Source: Dyadobacter sp. UC 10 (GTDB taxonomy: Bacteria > Bacteroidota > Bacteroidia > Cytophagales > Spirosomataceae). From it: a stretch of DNA of 64,000 nt. How positions within the stretch are numbered: position 1 is the stretch's first letter; each line of letters begins with the position of its first letter. The stretch lies in contig NZ_VSRN01000001.1 in NCBI RefSeq assembly GCF_008369915.1, forward strand, positions 6,258,501 to 6,322,500. Reading direction: 5' to 3'. Of this stretch, positions 1 through 8,430 are shown piece after piece. Made by a program: the position numbers and the translations under genes. The notes below the pieces were generated by a model. That model was not told the origin of the DNA. It did no database searches and worked only from the letters and a program-made list of their open reading frames with translations.

Positions 1-2
1 CT

Positions 3-1151
3 TTTCCGGAATTCATGAAAATTAATGTGCTTTCGCCATTGGGTATGAAAAACAGTACCTACAAGCAACCTTTACCTCCGGAACTGGCAAAATTGACGGC
101 AACCGGTCATTACAACAATCGAAGTTTAGTGGAAGGTCGCTGGCACATTTATCCTGAGATGGCAGCAGCGGGATTGTGGACTACGCCGTCCGATCTGGCC
201 CGGTTCGCGATCAGTATTCAGAATGCTTATGCCGGAAAATCAGGAAGCGTTTTATCCCAATCCATGACCCGCCAGATGCTGACAGATCAGAAAAACAGGG
301 ATGGACTTGGTGTTTTTTTGCAGGGTGACAGTACTACGCTCCGTTTCGGTCACAACGGACGCGACGAGGGTTTCGATGCATTACTAACCGCTAGTGTGGA
401 CAAGGGACAAGGCATTGTGATCATGATCAATGCGAATGATAACTCGCATATGATGGGCAGGATTGTTGATTTTATTGCTGACTATTACCACTGGGATGGA
501 TTTCCTGTAAAGACCAAACCGGCCGCGGTAGATGTCGATCCCCAAACTTTAAAGGGTTTCGAAGGTCGGTATGAATTGTTTAATAATCGAATTGTCACTT
601 TTAAGGCTGAAAATCAGCGACTCTTTACCCTGGAAGATGGTTTTGTGGATGAGGAATTTGTGCCCGTCACCAATAGTAAGTTTACATCGACTGACCGGAA
701 TGTGTCTGTAATCTTCAATCCCGATGCGAATGGAAATGTGACTGGCTTCACGCTTCAAGACAATGATCAACATTATGAGCGAAAGGTACCACGTATCGGG
801 CCGCTTGCCCATGGTCATCGAACCAATGCAGATCCTGACCCGTCGCGCACACCCAAAATCATGGCGGCTTTGCAGGCCATGGTAAAAGGCGGTACAATAT
901 TAGAAGAAGCATCAGGCCTTACTTTGGGAGCCAAACGCGATTTTGCAGGCGGAATGCGAGAGCCGGAAACTCTAAAATCATTAACTTTCATTCATTCAGA
1001 AAACGTCGCAGGTCGGGGAATTCAGCGCCATGACAGCGAGGTAAGCGAAATAGTGACTTACCAATTGAAGTCCAATCAGCCGGACACCTATATACTGGTC
1101 CATCTGACCTCCGACGGCTTGGTTACGGATTGTGATCTGGTTGAAAAATAA
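3..1151 (+). CDS. Serine hydrolase of the beta-lactamase (class C/PBP4-like) family, 5' end outside window
   Basis: The frame is open to the left edge, and the residues just before the first ATG (position 15) fit the family, so this is the C-terminal part of a longer gene. PLGM near the start and the later HNGRDEG box (positions 352-372), which stands where class C enzymes have KTG/HxG, are typical of the beta-lactamase/esterase superfamily. The catalytic SxxK and YxN motifs must lie upstream of the window. After the hydrolase core there are about 190 residues of beta-rich extension, as in DUF3471-type tails of Bacteroidota peptidase homologues. Substrate cannot be read from the sequence; a periplasmic peptidase or esterase is usual for the family. 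Confidence 0.8.
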   Translation, partial: FPEFMKINVLSPLGMKNSTYKQPLPPELAKLTATGHYNNRSLVEGRWHIYPEMAAAGLWTTPSDLARFAISIQNAYAGKSGSVLSQSMTRQMLTDQKNRDGLGVFLQGDSTTLRFGHNGRDEGFDALLTASVDKGQGIVIMINANDNSHMMGRIVDFIADYYHWDGFPVKTKPAAVDVDPQTLKGFEGRYELFNNRIVTFKAENQRLFTLEDGFVDEEFVPVTNSKFTSTDRNVSVIFNPDANGNVTGFTLQDNDQHYERKVPRIGPLAHGHRTNADPDPSRTPKIMAALQAMVKGGTILEEASGLTLGAKRDFAGGMREPETLKSLTFIHSENVAGRGIQRHDSEVSEIVTYQLKSNQPDTYILVHLTSDGLVTDCDLVEK

Positions 1152-1300
1152 TAGCTGTTTGAAGCGAATATGCAGGTAAATTGTTGCCGGCAATCGCCAA
1201 AGTTCGAAATGCTTTCCCCAGAACGGCATGACAGGATTTGTCGCTGAATCATTTAGATTTGTGGATCCACATTGGCTCAGCCACCTATCAACACGTAAAT

Positions 1301-1675
1301 ATGATAAAGGGTATTACAAAAGAAGACGTATTGACTAATGAGGCCCGACTTTATGAAGCGATTAAGTCAAGGGACATAGATGAACTTGATGCATTACTGC
1401 ATAACGATTTGTTGTTTATCATTCCGAGCGGTGAAGTGATAACGAAGGAAATAGATCTGCAAACTTATCGCGATGGAGCACTGCAGGTTGATAAGATAAA
1501 TGCGACTGTGGAGGAACTGAATATTATTGATGATTCAGCAGTGATCACATTGGTCATGGAACTCAAAGGAAGAGCCGGCAATGTCTCCTTCGACGCCCGC
1601 TTTCGTTACATCCGTTTTTGGAAACGATTTGATGATGGTATCAAAGTAATCGGCGGAAGCGGAAGAGCATTATAA
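1301..1675 (+). CDS. DUF4440 / NTF2-like (SnoaL fold) small protein
   Basis: A 124-residue protein with the DUF4440 pattern: an N-terminal helix (NEARLYEAIKSRDIDELDALL), then HNDLLFIIPSGEVITKE and a C-terminal beta sheet ending in a VIGGSGRAL-like strand. I chose ATG 1301 because the family begins at the helix before NEARLYEA; the frame could start earlier at 1238, but those residues look unrelated. The fold forms a cone-shaped pocket used for small-ligand binding or as an enzyme, and no specific reaction can be assigned. It stands alone, about 150 bp after the serine hydrolase. Confidence 0.7.
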   Translation: MIKGITKEDVLTNEARLYEAIKSRDIDELDALLHNDLLFIIPSGEVITKEIDLQTYRDGALQVDKINATVEELNIIDDSAVITLVMELKGRAGNVSFDARFRYIRFWKRFDDGIKVIGGSGRAL

Positions 1676-1885
1676 TTTATTGCGCTTCCATTGGATTGGA
1701 GGTAATAAATTTCCTTTTGACGCCGACTTTGACAGTTTAGGGTTAGAAATCATTTAACATTCCAATTCGGTAAGCTAATTAAGTAAGCAAAACAGGTTAC
1801 CTATTGCTTGATCCGGATTCAAGGAGAACATAGAAGGCCTCACTATGGCTCATTGCCACCATTAGGTTACGCCGTTCCTGCGGTT

Positions 1886-2019
1886 GTTGGTGACAACACC
1901 AACAAGGGCGAGTTGGTGACAACACCAACAACGGCGAGTTGGTGACAACACCAACACCGGCAGGAAATCAACAAGGGCGAGAAACCGACAAGGGTGGGAA
2001 ACCAACAATAGCGAGAAAC
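1886..2019. repeat. Double minisatellite: 26-bp hairpin unit x3, then a 17-bp derivative unit x3.3
   Basis: Three 26-bp copies begin at 1886, 1912 and 1938. Each opens with the perfect palindrome GTTGGTG-ACAA-CACCAAC, and the first two end in AAGGGCGA or AACGGCGA. They are followed by 17-bp units at 1964, 1981 and 1998 and a partial one at 2015 (type GAAACCRACAAGGGCGA). The 17-bp unit resembles the second half of the 26-bp unit, so one array probably grew out of the other. No spacers are present, which argues against CRISPR. The array lies in a 700-bp stretch without a convincing gene (1676-2376). Confidence 0.85.
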
Positions 2020-2376
2020 CCCAGCAATGGCTGGATTTCACAGCAATGCTCGGCAGCCCTGCTTTATCCGACGAAACACCACCCGGTTTTCTTTGCAGGT
2101 TATCAGAGCGAACAAAGCTTGTGCCCCTGGCTGCACATCCAGGTCATATTTCTCAAATAGGATTTATGCCTGAGATTTTGTCGTTGTCCCTTTTTTACTA
2201 TAGAATCTTTAACTTTATTTTAAGCTTTGCAACCGAAAGGCGTTTCAAAACGCAAAATGGAAGTTTGGCAGGATTAGTCGGCAACTACTGTAAAGTTGAA
2301 TCCGGGATCAGCCGTGCCTGTAAGGCACTATCGAATGCAAAATGAACATTGGCCAACATTAAGACGAGCACCAAAC

Positions 2377-2835
2377 ATGGCAATATCAATCAACAAAAAT
2401 CGAGTGGCTAGAATCTGCCTTACATTAGCATCTGTCATCCTGTTATTTTTTGGTATATTACATCTACACGGCACCTTTTTTTCAACGGATCTTTATCCAA
2501 GAGATTTGGGTTTAATTGAAAAGCTAAAAACATCTACAATTCAGATGGATGAATCCGGGGTCATATGGAAGTTGTGGATAGGATTTAATGCGATGTTCAG
2601 TGTTGGTCTTATGTTTATCGGTTCTGTAACTTTATATCTGGCTACTAAACACTTTGAGTTTATAAGGGTCAATAGCGCTATTCTGGCTTTGACTATTTGC
2701 TCAAACATATTTTTTGTATGGATAGGTAATCGTTATATGATATCTGATTTTTCCCTTAGCATGGCCATACCACTTGTATTTTTTGCAATCGGATATTCAA
2801 TAATTCTATTAAAACGCCTTGATTACATAAGATAA
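2377..2835 (+). CDS. Small four-helix integral membrane protein, unknown function
   Basis: About 152 residues from ATG 2377, with four hydrophobic segments: near residues 10-28 (LTLASVILLFFGILHLHG), 65-90 (FNAMFSVGLMFIGSVTLYLA), 100-120 and 125-145. A HLHGTFF motif follows the first helix. The organisation recalls the LIC_13387-type small membrane proteins of Bacteroidota and Leptospira, but this is from memory and tentative. The frame extends upstream to 2296, but those residues are not hydrophobic and look like leader. It is 10 bp upstream of the AraC regulator and may be co-transcribed with it. Confidence 0.6.
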   Translation: MAISINKNRVARICLTLASVILLFFGILHLHGTFFSTDLYPRDLGLIEKLKTSTIQMDESGVIWKLWIGFNAMFSVGLMFIGSVTLYLATKHFEFIRVNSAILALTICSNIFFVWIGNRYMISDFSLSMAIPLVFFAIGYSIILLKRLDYIR

Positions 2836-2845
2836 AAATTGGTTT

Positions 2846-3679
2846 ATGAAAAACCTTATCGATATAAGAGAACTTTTCACTCCAATGCAGCCACAGGCCG
2901 TACCGCTAAGCGAAAAGATATTCATCCTGGAAATCCTTCCGGATGTACGTCTTCAGCCTTATATATGGTGTTACTGGGAAATCAAATCTCGTGAACCATT
3001 GGAAGAAGACTTTTTCTGTAAAATCGCCTCCGATGGCTGTATAGATATCTTTGTGGATATTAATAATCCCCACGAAAGCTATGCGATGGGTTTCTACGAC
3101 CGGTGTTTCGCATACCAGCTTGGAAGTTCCTTTCATTACGCGGGGGTAAGATTTCTTCCCGGCATGTTTTCATATCTATTTGAAACCAAGGCATCAGAAC
3201 TCAGTAATAGCGTTGAGTTCCTGGACGCAGTTCATAAAAATACGGCGAAATTTTTAATTGAGAACATTCGCCCGGGTGACAGCTTTCATGAAATAAGGGG
3301 TGTGTTTGATAAATATTTCCTCCGAAATCTCCATCATATGGCGAAAGAATTTGACCCGAGAGTTTATGAAGCGATTCTAATCATACTTAAAAACACAAAG
3401 TCATTGAACATCGAAAACGACGTAAGTAAAATTGTGGGTGTAAGCACACGACACCTGCGCAGATTATTTGATTTTTATATTGGCCATAACACGAAATCTT
3501 TCGCCAGGGTCGTACGCTTTCAAAATTATTTAAAGGCACACTCGGAGTCGACAAATATAGACGCAGGCTCGCTTTATTATGATTTTGGCTATTATGATCA
3601 AGGACATTTCATTAAAGAGTTCAAAAATTTCTGTTGCGAGACTCCCTCAAAAACGTTCAGAAATCAGCAAACCATTTAG
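2846..3679 (+). CDS. AraC family transcriptional regulator with N-terminal DUF6597-type domain
   Basis: The 277-residue protein has two parts. Residues 25-130 carry the LQPYIWCYWEIK and DGCIDIFVDI signatures of the DUF6597 sensor domain. Residues 180-275 form a two-HTH AraC domain: VSTRHLRRLFDFYIG for the first recognition region and FGYYDQGHFIKEFKNF for the second. Such one-component regulators bind DNA directly and usually control a neighbouring gene. Here the preceding small membrane protein is only 10 bp away. The ligand is unknown. It is not closely similar to the two HTCS-type AraC domains farther right. Confidence 0.85.
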   Translation: MKNLIDIRELFTPMQPQAVPLSEKIFILEILPDVRLQPYIWCYWEIKSREPLEEDFFCKIASDGCIDIFVDINNPHESYAMGFYDRCFAYQLGSSFHYAGVRFLPGMFSYLFETKASELSNSVEFLDAVHKNTAKFLIENIRPGDSFHEIRGVFDKYFLRNLHHMAKEFDPRVYEAILIILKNTKSLNIENDVSKIVGVSTRHLRRLFDFYIGHNTKSFARVVRFQNYLKAHSESTNIDAGSLYYDFGYYDQGHFIKEFKNFCCETPSKTFRNQQTI

Positions 3680-3773
3680 ATACACTTCTATCCAGGACCT
3701 TGAATCAAGTTGTCCTAAATGTTTCTTAGAGGCGTCAAATCCAATTCAGTAGAATAATTGTGTTTAAACTAAA

Positions 3774-4508
3774 ATGGATAAGCAAATAATCCCTTATAAG
3801 TTTTCCATTAAAAGCAAACGTGAACAAATTCAAAACATGTTCACGATCATCTCAACGAGATATGACCTGCTGAATAGGATTATTTCCTGGGGACTGGATA
3901 AACGGTGGCGAAACAAGGTTTTTAAATTGGTTTTGCAGAGAAATCCTGACTCCGTGCTGGACATTGCGACGGGAACGGCGGATATGGCCATACTTCTGAG
4001 TAAAACCAAGGCTCGGCACATCCTTGCGATTGACACCTCAGTTGGAATGCTGGCAGTTGCCAGGGAGAAAATCAATGCGTTAGGGTTACAACGGCAAATT
4101 CGTATTGAAATACAGGATGCGGAAAATATTAAATGTCCGGATAACTTTTTTGATGCGGCAACTATTACATATGGAATAAGAAATTTCGAAAATCTGGAAA
4201 GAAGCCTTTCGGAAGCATTCAGGGTGCTAAAAAGCAATGGCATATTAGTTATCCTGGAAACATCTGTTCCTTCTAATCCATTAATAAGGCTTGGGTATAA
4301 ACTCTATACCAAAAAAATTGTCCCAAAAATAGGAGCCATGATATCAAAGGACAAAAATGCGTACGAATATCTGGCTGAATCTGCAATTAACTTTCAATCC
4401 GGTAGTGAAATAGTAGCAATTTTACGAAAGATCGGATATCAAACTGTCAAATCATTGCCCCAGGTCTTTGGCATTTCAACTATCTATGTCGCAGAAAAAT
4501 GTTCTTAA
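3774..4508 (+). CDS. ubiE: UbiE/MenG-type demethylmenaquinone methyltransferase
   Basis: A 244-residue class I SAM-dependent methyltransferase. Family signatures are RYDLLNRIISWGLDKRWR near residue 28, the SAM-binding glycine motif I as VLDIATGTADMA near residue 62, ITYGIRNFENLE near 130 and FRVLKSNGILVILE near 150. In menaquinone-using Bacteroidota this enzyme makes the last step, methylating demethylmenaquinone at the membrane. The length fits the family. It stands alone rather than in a men cluster, so a paralogue acting on another quinone-like substrate is possible. The start is ATG 3774; no clear ribosome-binding site is visible. Confidence 0.85.
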   Translation: MDKQIIPYKFSIKSKREQIQNMFTIISTRYDLLNRIISWGLDKRWRNKVFKLVLQRNPDSVLDIATGTADMAILLSKTKARHILAIDTSVGMLAVAREKINALGLQRQIRIEIQDAENIKCPDNFFDAATITYGIRNFENLERSLSEAFRVLKSNGILVILETSVPSNPLIRLGYKLYTKKIVPKIGAMISKDKNAYEYLAESAINFQSGSEIVAILRKIGYQTVKSLPQVFGISTIYVAEKCS

Positions 4509-5130
4509 TGTTGTACAGAAGTCCGATTTGTCCAATACATTAAGTTGCATCCGTGCTAGTTTTATACGAAAAGCATTATGCATAACATAAAATGCTCAAT
4601 TTCTCCATCAATAAACCCGTTGACGAGTATCTCACGAATCAGGTCGTGGTAGTTGTGTATTGCCGATAGGCTGGACATCTCAAATATCGTTGCTGAGAAT
4701 TTACAGCCCGTTTCAACGTGCGTATATAATTGTACGTTATTATCTCCCACAGCAAGTCCATTTTTCGCCAGCCCTGTGCAATTAATAATCTGACACCGCG
4801 AAAAGTTGAAATTGTCTTAAAACGGATGAAGAGTTCCAAGCTCAATTACAAAGCGTGGAAACAACCTTACATGATCTATTAGCCATGAAAATTAAATTTG
4901 CATTAATGCCGTGTTACAGCTTCTTACATGTTGCTTTCGAAGCAAGAGCCTACCACGTTGACCAGGAAAGCAGAAAATAATTTAATGAACAGTCCTTCAC
5001 TTAAAAGATAGTAGGCTCCCATAAATATTATCAATATTCCAATGAAAAAGGCGGTATTGATAATTAGAATGAAAAGGGGCTAACTCAAAAAATATATACC
5101 CCCGACGTCTATCAATTCACGCAACGTTAT
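4509..5130. other. Intergenic stretch, no supported gene
   Basis: AT-rich, with only short overlapping open frames on the minus strand (4562-4845) that lack domain features or a convincing start. A 31-codon frame at 4885 has no recognisable product. It may be the remains of a decayed gene. Confidence 0.5.
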
Positions 5131-5856
5131 ATGATTAACATTGGCAGAACTTCCAGAAAAAGTCTACTGGTAACAGCTTTGCTTATACTGAATATAATGC
5201 ATGGCAGTTACAGCCAGTGTTTAGTTTCGAAAAACCAATTCGGTTCTCTAATAACAATATGCAAATGGTATTTTCCCAGCCACGAACTATTGATAAACAG
5301 ACCTGATAAAGGCCAGACTCAAACAACGGTTGTTTACACAGGAAGCCCCTATTTATCATATCCTGTCTATGAGGATGGCATATTGGAATATAGGGGCAGT
5401 AAACATAAAGTGCATTGTAAAATAGCATTCAATCTGGCAACGAATCAGGTGTTCTGTCGCCTGGGAAATGATTCAACCGAACTGGCAATTTTTCCGGATA
5501 TTTTTACAATAGGCACCAGGCGATTTATAAGTAGATCTGATCATTCAGGTAAAAAGGAATATTATATGGTGCTGTATTCGGGCAGATCGAAGGTTTTGTC
5601 ACAACTCAAAATAAGTCTGAGAGCAACCGAACGGAGGCCATATGAAACGGGTGATTTAAATGACGGCACATATATAAGGCAAGAACGCTATTTCATTGAG
5701 TTGGAAGATGGTACATTGCGGATAGTGCGTTTATCAAAAAAATCGGTACAAAAAGCATTAGGCGAAATGCAAAGTGAGACTTTCGACAATTTCAAGGGTG
5801 ACAAGATAACATTGTCGGAAATGGTTAAGGCTGTTGGCGAATATGATGGCTACTAG
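5131..5856 (+). CDS. Secreted hypothetical protein, 241 aa
   Basis: ATG 5131 gives a signal peptide (basic RTSRKS, hydrophobic LLVTALLILNIMHG, cleavage likely after SYS). The mature part is mostly beta-rich, with the pattern KHKVHCKIAFNLATNQVFCRL near residues 90-110, and ends in a charged helix-like segment (KSVQKALGEMQSETFDNFKG). I do not recognise a family. Similar secreted proteins of unknown function, about 230 residues long, are common in Cytophagales. It has no T9SS sorting domain, so a periplasmic location is likely. It appears monocistronic. Confidence 0.6.
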   Translation: MINIGRTSRKSLLVTALLILNIMHGSYSQCLVSKNQFGSLITICKWYFPSHELLINRPDKGQTQTTVVYTGSPYLSYPVYEDGILEYRGSKHKVHCKIAFNLATNQVFCRLGNDSTELAIFPDIFTIGTRRFISRSDHSGKKEYYMVLYSGRSKVLSQLKISLRATERRPYETGDLNDGTYIRQERYFIELEDGTLRIVRLSKKSVQKALGEMQSETFDNFKGDKITLSEMVKAVGEYDGY

Positions 5857-6117
5857 TATCATCCCTCAGATACCACTGCTCCCGGACGTGCTAATACCCC
5901 GGCAGCAATATTGCCTCGTAAAAAAAGTAGTACTGGGATCTTGCCAGCTACATTGGAAGTGATCTGAACGATACGTCAGCTTCATAAATTTTAATAACTT
6001 TCGAAATCATATTAAATCGCAGCAATTCCGAATCTTGCTTTGTCAGAAAAGCATTCTTCGCTCTGTGTTACTTGCTATTTTGTTGGTCATAGATTAAAAT
6101 TGTCTATACTTACAAAC

Positions 6118-6468
6118 ATGTCCTATTTTGTCTTGGAGGCACTACTTAAGAGATTATACTTCTCCGCTATTTTACTTATTAGCGGTTCGATTTATTACAG
6201 CTACGCTAATACTGATGATGATTCAGTAAAAGTTTTACCAGAATTAGACTTTTCATTTAGTGACACTTTTACGACCACTTTTTCTATCAAGACTGCTGGT
6301 CCCGATACCGTTTATCTGAAACAGGATTTGCCATCAAATGACCCGGAGCTCAGACCCGATATGAAGTCGAAAATCGATAAGGCTAAGGTTAAAAAGTTGA
6401 ACAAAAGTAGTCTTGCAAGCCTAATCAGCACAAGATGTTTACTACGTAAACATCTTGTTATCCAATAA
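6118..6468 (+). CDS. Hypothetical exported protein, possibly truncated
   Basis: From ATG 6118 the 116-residue product starts with a hydrophobic segment (LYFSAILLISGSIYYSYA) that could be a signal peptide or anchor. A short beta-rich stretch follows (DFSFSDTFTTTFSIKTAGPD), then a basic tail. The last 40 residues do not look like a natural domain end, so the gene may have lost its 3' part. It lies just left of the inverted-repeat cluster at 6.48-6.85 kb. No family is recognised. Confidence 0.35.
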   Translation: MSYFVLEALLKRLYFSAILLISGSIYYSYANTDDDSVKVLPELDFSFSDTFTTTFSIKTAGPDTVYLKQDLPSNDPELRPDMKSKIDKAKVKKLNKSSLASLISTRCLLRKHLVIQ

Positions 6469-6482
6469 GCTGTAGCGATTCT

Positions 6483-6720
6483 GGTGAGTAAAAATTGCAG
6501 ATCTTCGAACTCACCGGATTACGCACCAAAAATTTGTGGAAAATTGAATATTTTGGCATAACCGGCAAACAAAAAAGCCTGCTAATCTGTTGATTTGCAG
6601 ACTTTGATGCTTTTTGTTAGTTCTTCAAGTGATCCCGCTGGGATCATACTTTTTGAAGTAACAAATTGCTTATCAAAGCTTTATGTCCTGCTGAATCTTA
6701 TACTCACCTTGTTACTCACC
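6483..6720. other. Candidate recombination (att-like) locus: tRNA-3'-end-like palindrome plus four GGTGAGT arms
   Basis: GGTGAGT occurs at 6483 (plus strand) and, as ACTCACC, at 6509, 6702 and 6714. Between them lies TGATCCCGCTGGGATCA (6630-6646). Read on the minus strand this gives CCCAGCGGGATCACTT, which resembles the T-stem and acceptor end of a tRNA gene followed by trailer and terminator. Integrases often recombine at such tRNA 3' ends and bind short direct arm repeats. No intact tRNA or integrase gene is nearby, so the call is an inference. Confidence 0.35.
6572..6615 (-). terminator. Nested hairpin with A/T-rich ends, terminator-like
   Basis: Outer stem AAAAAGC (6572-6578) pairs with GCTTTTT (6609-6615), and an inner stem CTGC...GCAG (6579-6600) has a short loop. 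Read on the minus strand it would terminate a transcript coming from the tRNA-like end at 6630-6646. It could equally serve the plus-strand gene ending at 6468. Confidence 0.5.
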
Positions 6721-6772
6721 AAAGTGTGGTGATCGGCTTGCAATTGGTTCAAAGATAGGAAATTTATAAACT

Positions 6773-6852
6773 CTTCCGCCAGCGACTTAGGAGCGATTGG
6801 GCGGCCAGATTCAATTGTCCGACAATTGTACATCTGGCCGATTGCGCGGAAG
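6773..6852. repeat. Three nested inverted repeats (large cruciform-capable element)
   Basis: Outer arms CTTCCGC (6773-6779) and GCGGAAG (6846-6852), middle arms CGGCCAGAT (6802-6810) and ATCTGGCCG (6832-6840), and inner arms CAATTGT (6812-6818) and ACAATTG (6822-6828) share one centre. The direct repeat CGATTG also occurs on both sides (6794 and 6839). It lies 30 bp beyond the stop of a truncated minus-strand gene and has no T-run. Confidence 0.75.
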
Positions 6853-6881
6853 AAGTAAATTCTGCGCCAGTGAATAGGAAG

Positions 6882-7163
6882 CTATTGCTGAGTAATCCAT
6901 TTGTACAAAGGATGTACCGTGTCTAAGTTTACAATTCTCTCACCCTCATATGATCGAGCAAAAATTTTGCTATCCTGAATGTAGAGGTCATTTTCCAAAT
7001 AGGGCGCGTTATCAATTACTGAATTCAAAACCGAAGAGTCACAATAGATTCTGCCGTCGAGGTCACTGTCTAGAAGTATCACTGACGTAAAAGTGTCTAC
7101 GTCAGTACCAGGATATAGACCAATTTTCTTTTGCCCGCCCAGAAATAGAAGATATTTTCCCTT
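6882..7163 (-). pseudogene. C-terminal fragment of an unknown minus-strand gene, cut at 7163
   Basis: An open minus-strand frame runs from 7170 to the stop at 6882 and encodes about 94 residues (KGKYLLFLGGQKKIGLYP ... YEGERIVNLDTVHPLYKWI). The composition is like a real globular protein, but no start exists: the GTG at 7082 is internal. The frame hits plus-strand susC homology exactly where it loses sense. If bases 7164-10555 are removed in thought, the frame continues into the sequence right of 10556 for 25 more codons. I therefore read it as a gene split by an insertion. Function unknown. Confidence 0.5.
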
Positions 7164-8410
7164 CGGTGTCAGCAGGCTGGGTCGTGAGCGATGAAGGATT
7201 TATGCAGGCAATCCCGAAAATCAGCCTGCTTAAACTACGGGCAAGTTATGGGGTTACCGGAAACAACTTCTTCGGCAACTTCGTGTCCATGGCTGGTCTG
7301 GGCGAATTCAATTACATCCTGAATGGCGTGCTCGTACCGGGGCTGACGATCAATGCACTTGGTAACCCTGATCTGGCCTGGGAACGTAACAAGCAATTCA
7401 ATGTGGGCCTTGACCTGGGGCTATTTAATGATCGCGTGATGCTTACTTACGATTATTACAACAAGATCACCGACGGACTGATCCAGGATCGGCCGGTCCC
7501 GAGGGCATCCGGGTTTGCAACGATTAAGTATAATGTCGGTGTATTTAAATTCTGGGGCCATGAAATTGGTATTAACACTAAAAACCTGACCGGCCCGCTG
7601 ACCTGGAATTCAACGTTGAATGTTTCTTTTGACCGCAATATCATCAAATCGCTGGTAGACCCGGGCTTTATCCGCAGGAACAATACAGTGACGTCCGACT
7701 ACTACCGGCAGCAGGCAGGCCACAGGCTGGGCGAGTTTTACGGTTTTGTTTTTGAAGGGTTGTATAAAGACCAGGAAGACTTCGCCAATTCGGCAAAATA
7801 CGGAAGCGCTTCCGATGTAGGAACGATCAAAATGAGGGATTTGAACAAAGACGGCAAGATCGATGACGTAAACGACCGGACTTTCATCGGCGATCCGACC
7901 CCTGACTTTTCCTTCGGATTTATCAACGATTTCAAGTATAAAAACTTTGACCTGAGCATGACCATGTCGGGCGCAGTAGGCGGTGAAATACTGAATGCTG
8001 CCAAATGGGCCTATTCAACCAATATGGATGGTTCGCGCCTGCCGCTTGCCGCCGTAGCTGATCGCTGGCGCTCACCTGAAAACCCTGGATCAGGCGTGTA
8101 TCCGAGGACTAAAACCGGCACAACGGCGATTGGTCGGTCGGTCAATACCCAATGGGTTGAGAACGGCACTTACCTGACTTTGAAAAACATTTCTCTGGGC
8201 TACACGGTCGATATGAAGGGAAAGCTTGCACTGCAAAAACTGCGTTTGTACGCGTCTGTTCAGCAGGCATTTGTGCTTACCAAATACACAGGCATGAATC
8301 CTGAGATCAGCTTCGACGGACTGGATGCAACCCGTGGGATCGGGATCGATGAGAATGCCTACCCTATCCCAAGAACATTCTCCTTGGGTGTTTCAATGAC
8401 TTTTAAATGA
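7164..8410 (+). pseudogene. SusC/RagA family TonB-dependent transporter, 5'-truncated remnant
   Basis: Only the last 415 or so residues of a protein that normally has about 1000-1100 remain. FPSVSAGWVVSDEGFM followed by KLRASYGVTGN is the classic SusC barrel signature preceding the final strands, and the C-terminus (YPIPRTFSLGVSMTFK) is intact. Signal peptide, carboxypeptidase-regulatory domain, TonB box, plug and most of the barrel are missing, so no transporter can form. The frame is open from 7091 with no plausible start. The stop overlaps an ATG in an ATGA, the usual coupling to susD. Confidence 0.85.
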
Positions 8411-8430
8411 TGATTTTTAATTCAAAATAT

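Noticed and set aside
1886..2019. CRISPR array
   Set aside because: Units abut without unique spacers, the period is 26 then 17 bp, and there are no cas genes.
2046..2345. 99-codon plus-strand frame after the minisatellite
   Set aside because: No start support and no domain; the frame overlaps the leader of the membrane protein gene.
4562..4845. Two overlapping minus-strand frames
   Set aside because: No domain, low-complexity ends, no plausible start; considered a decayed region.
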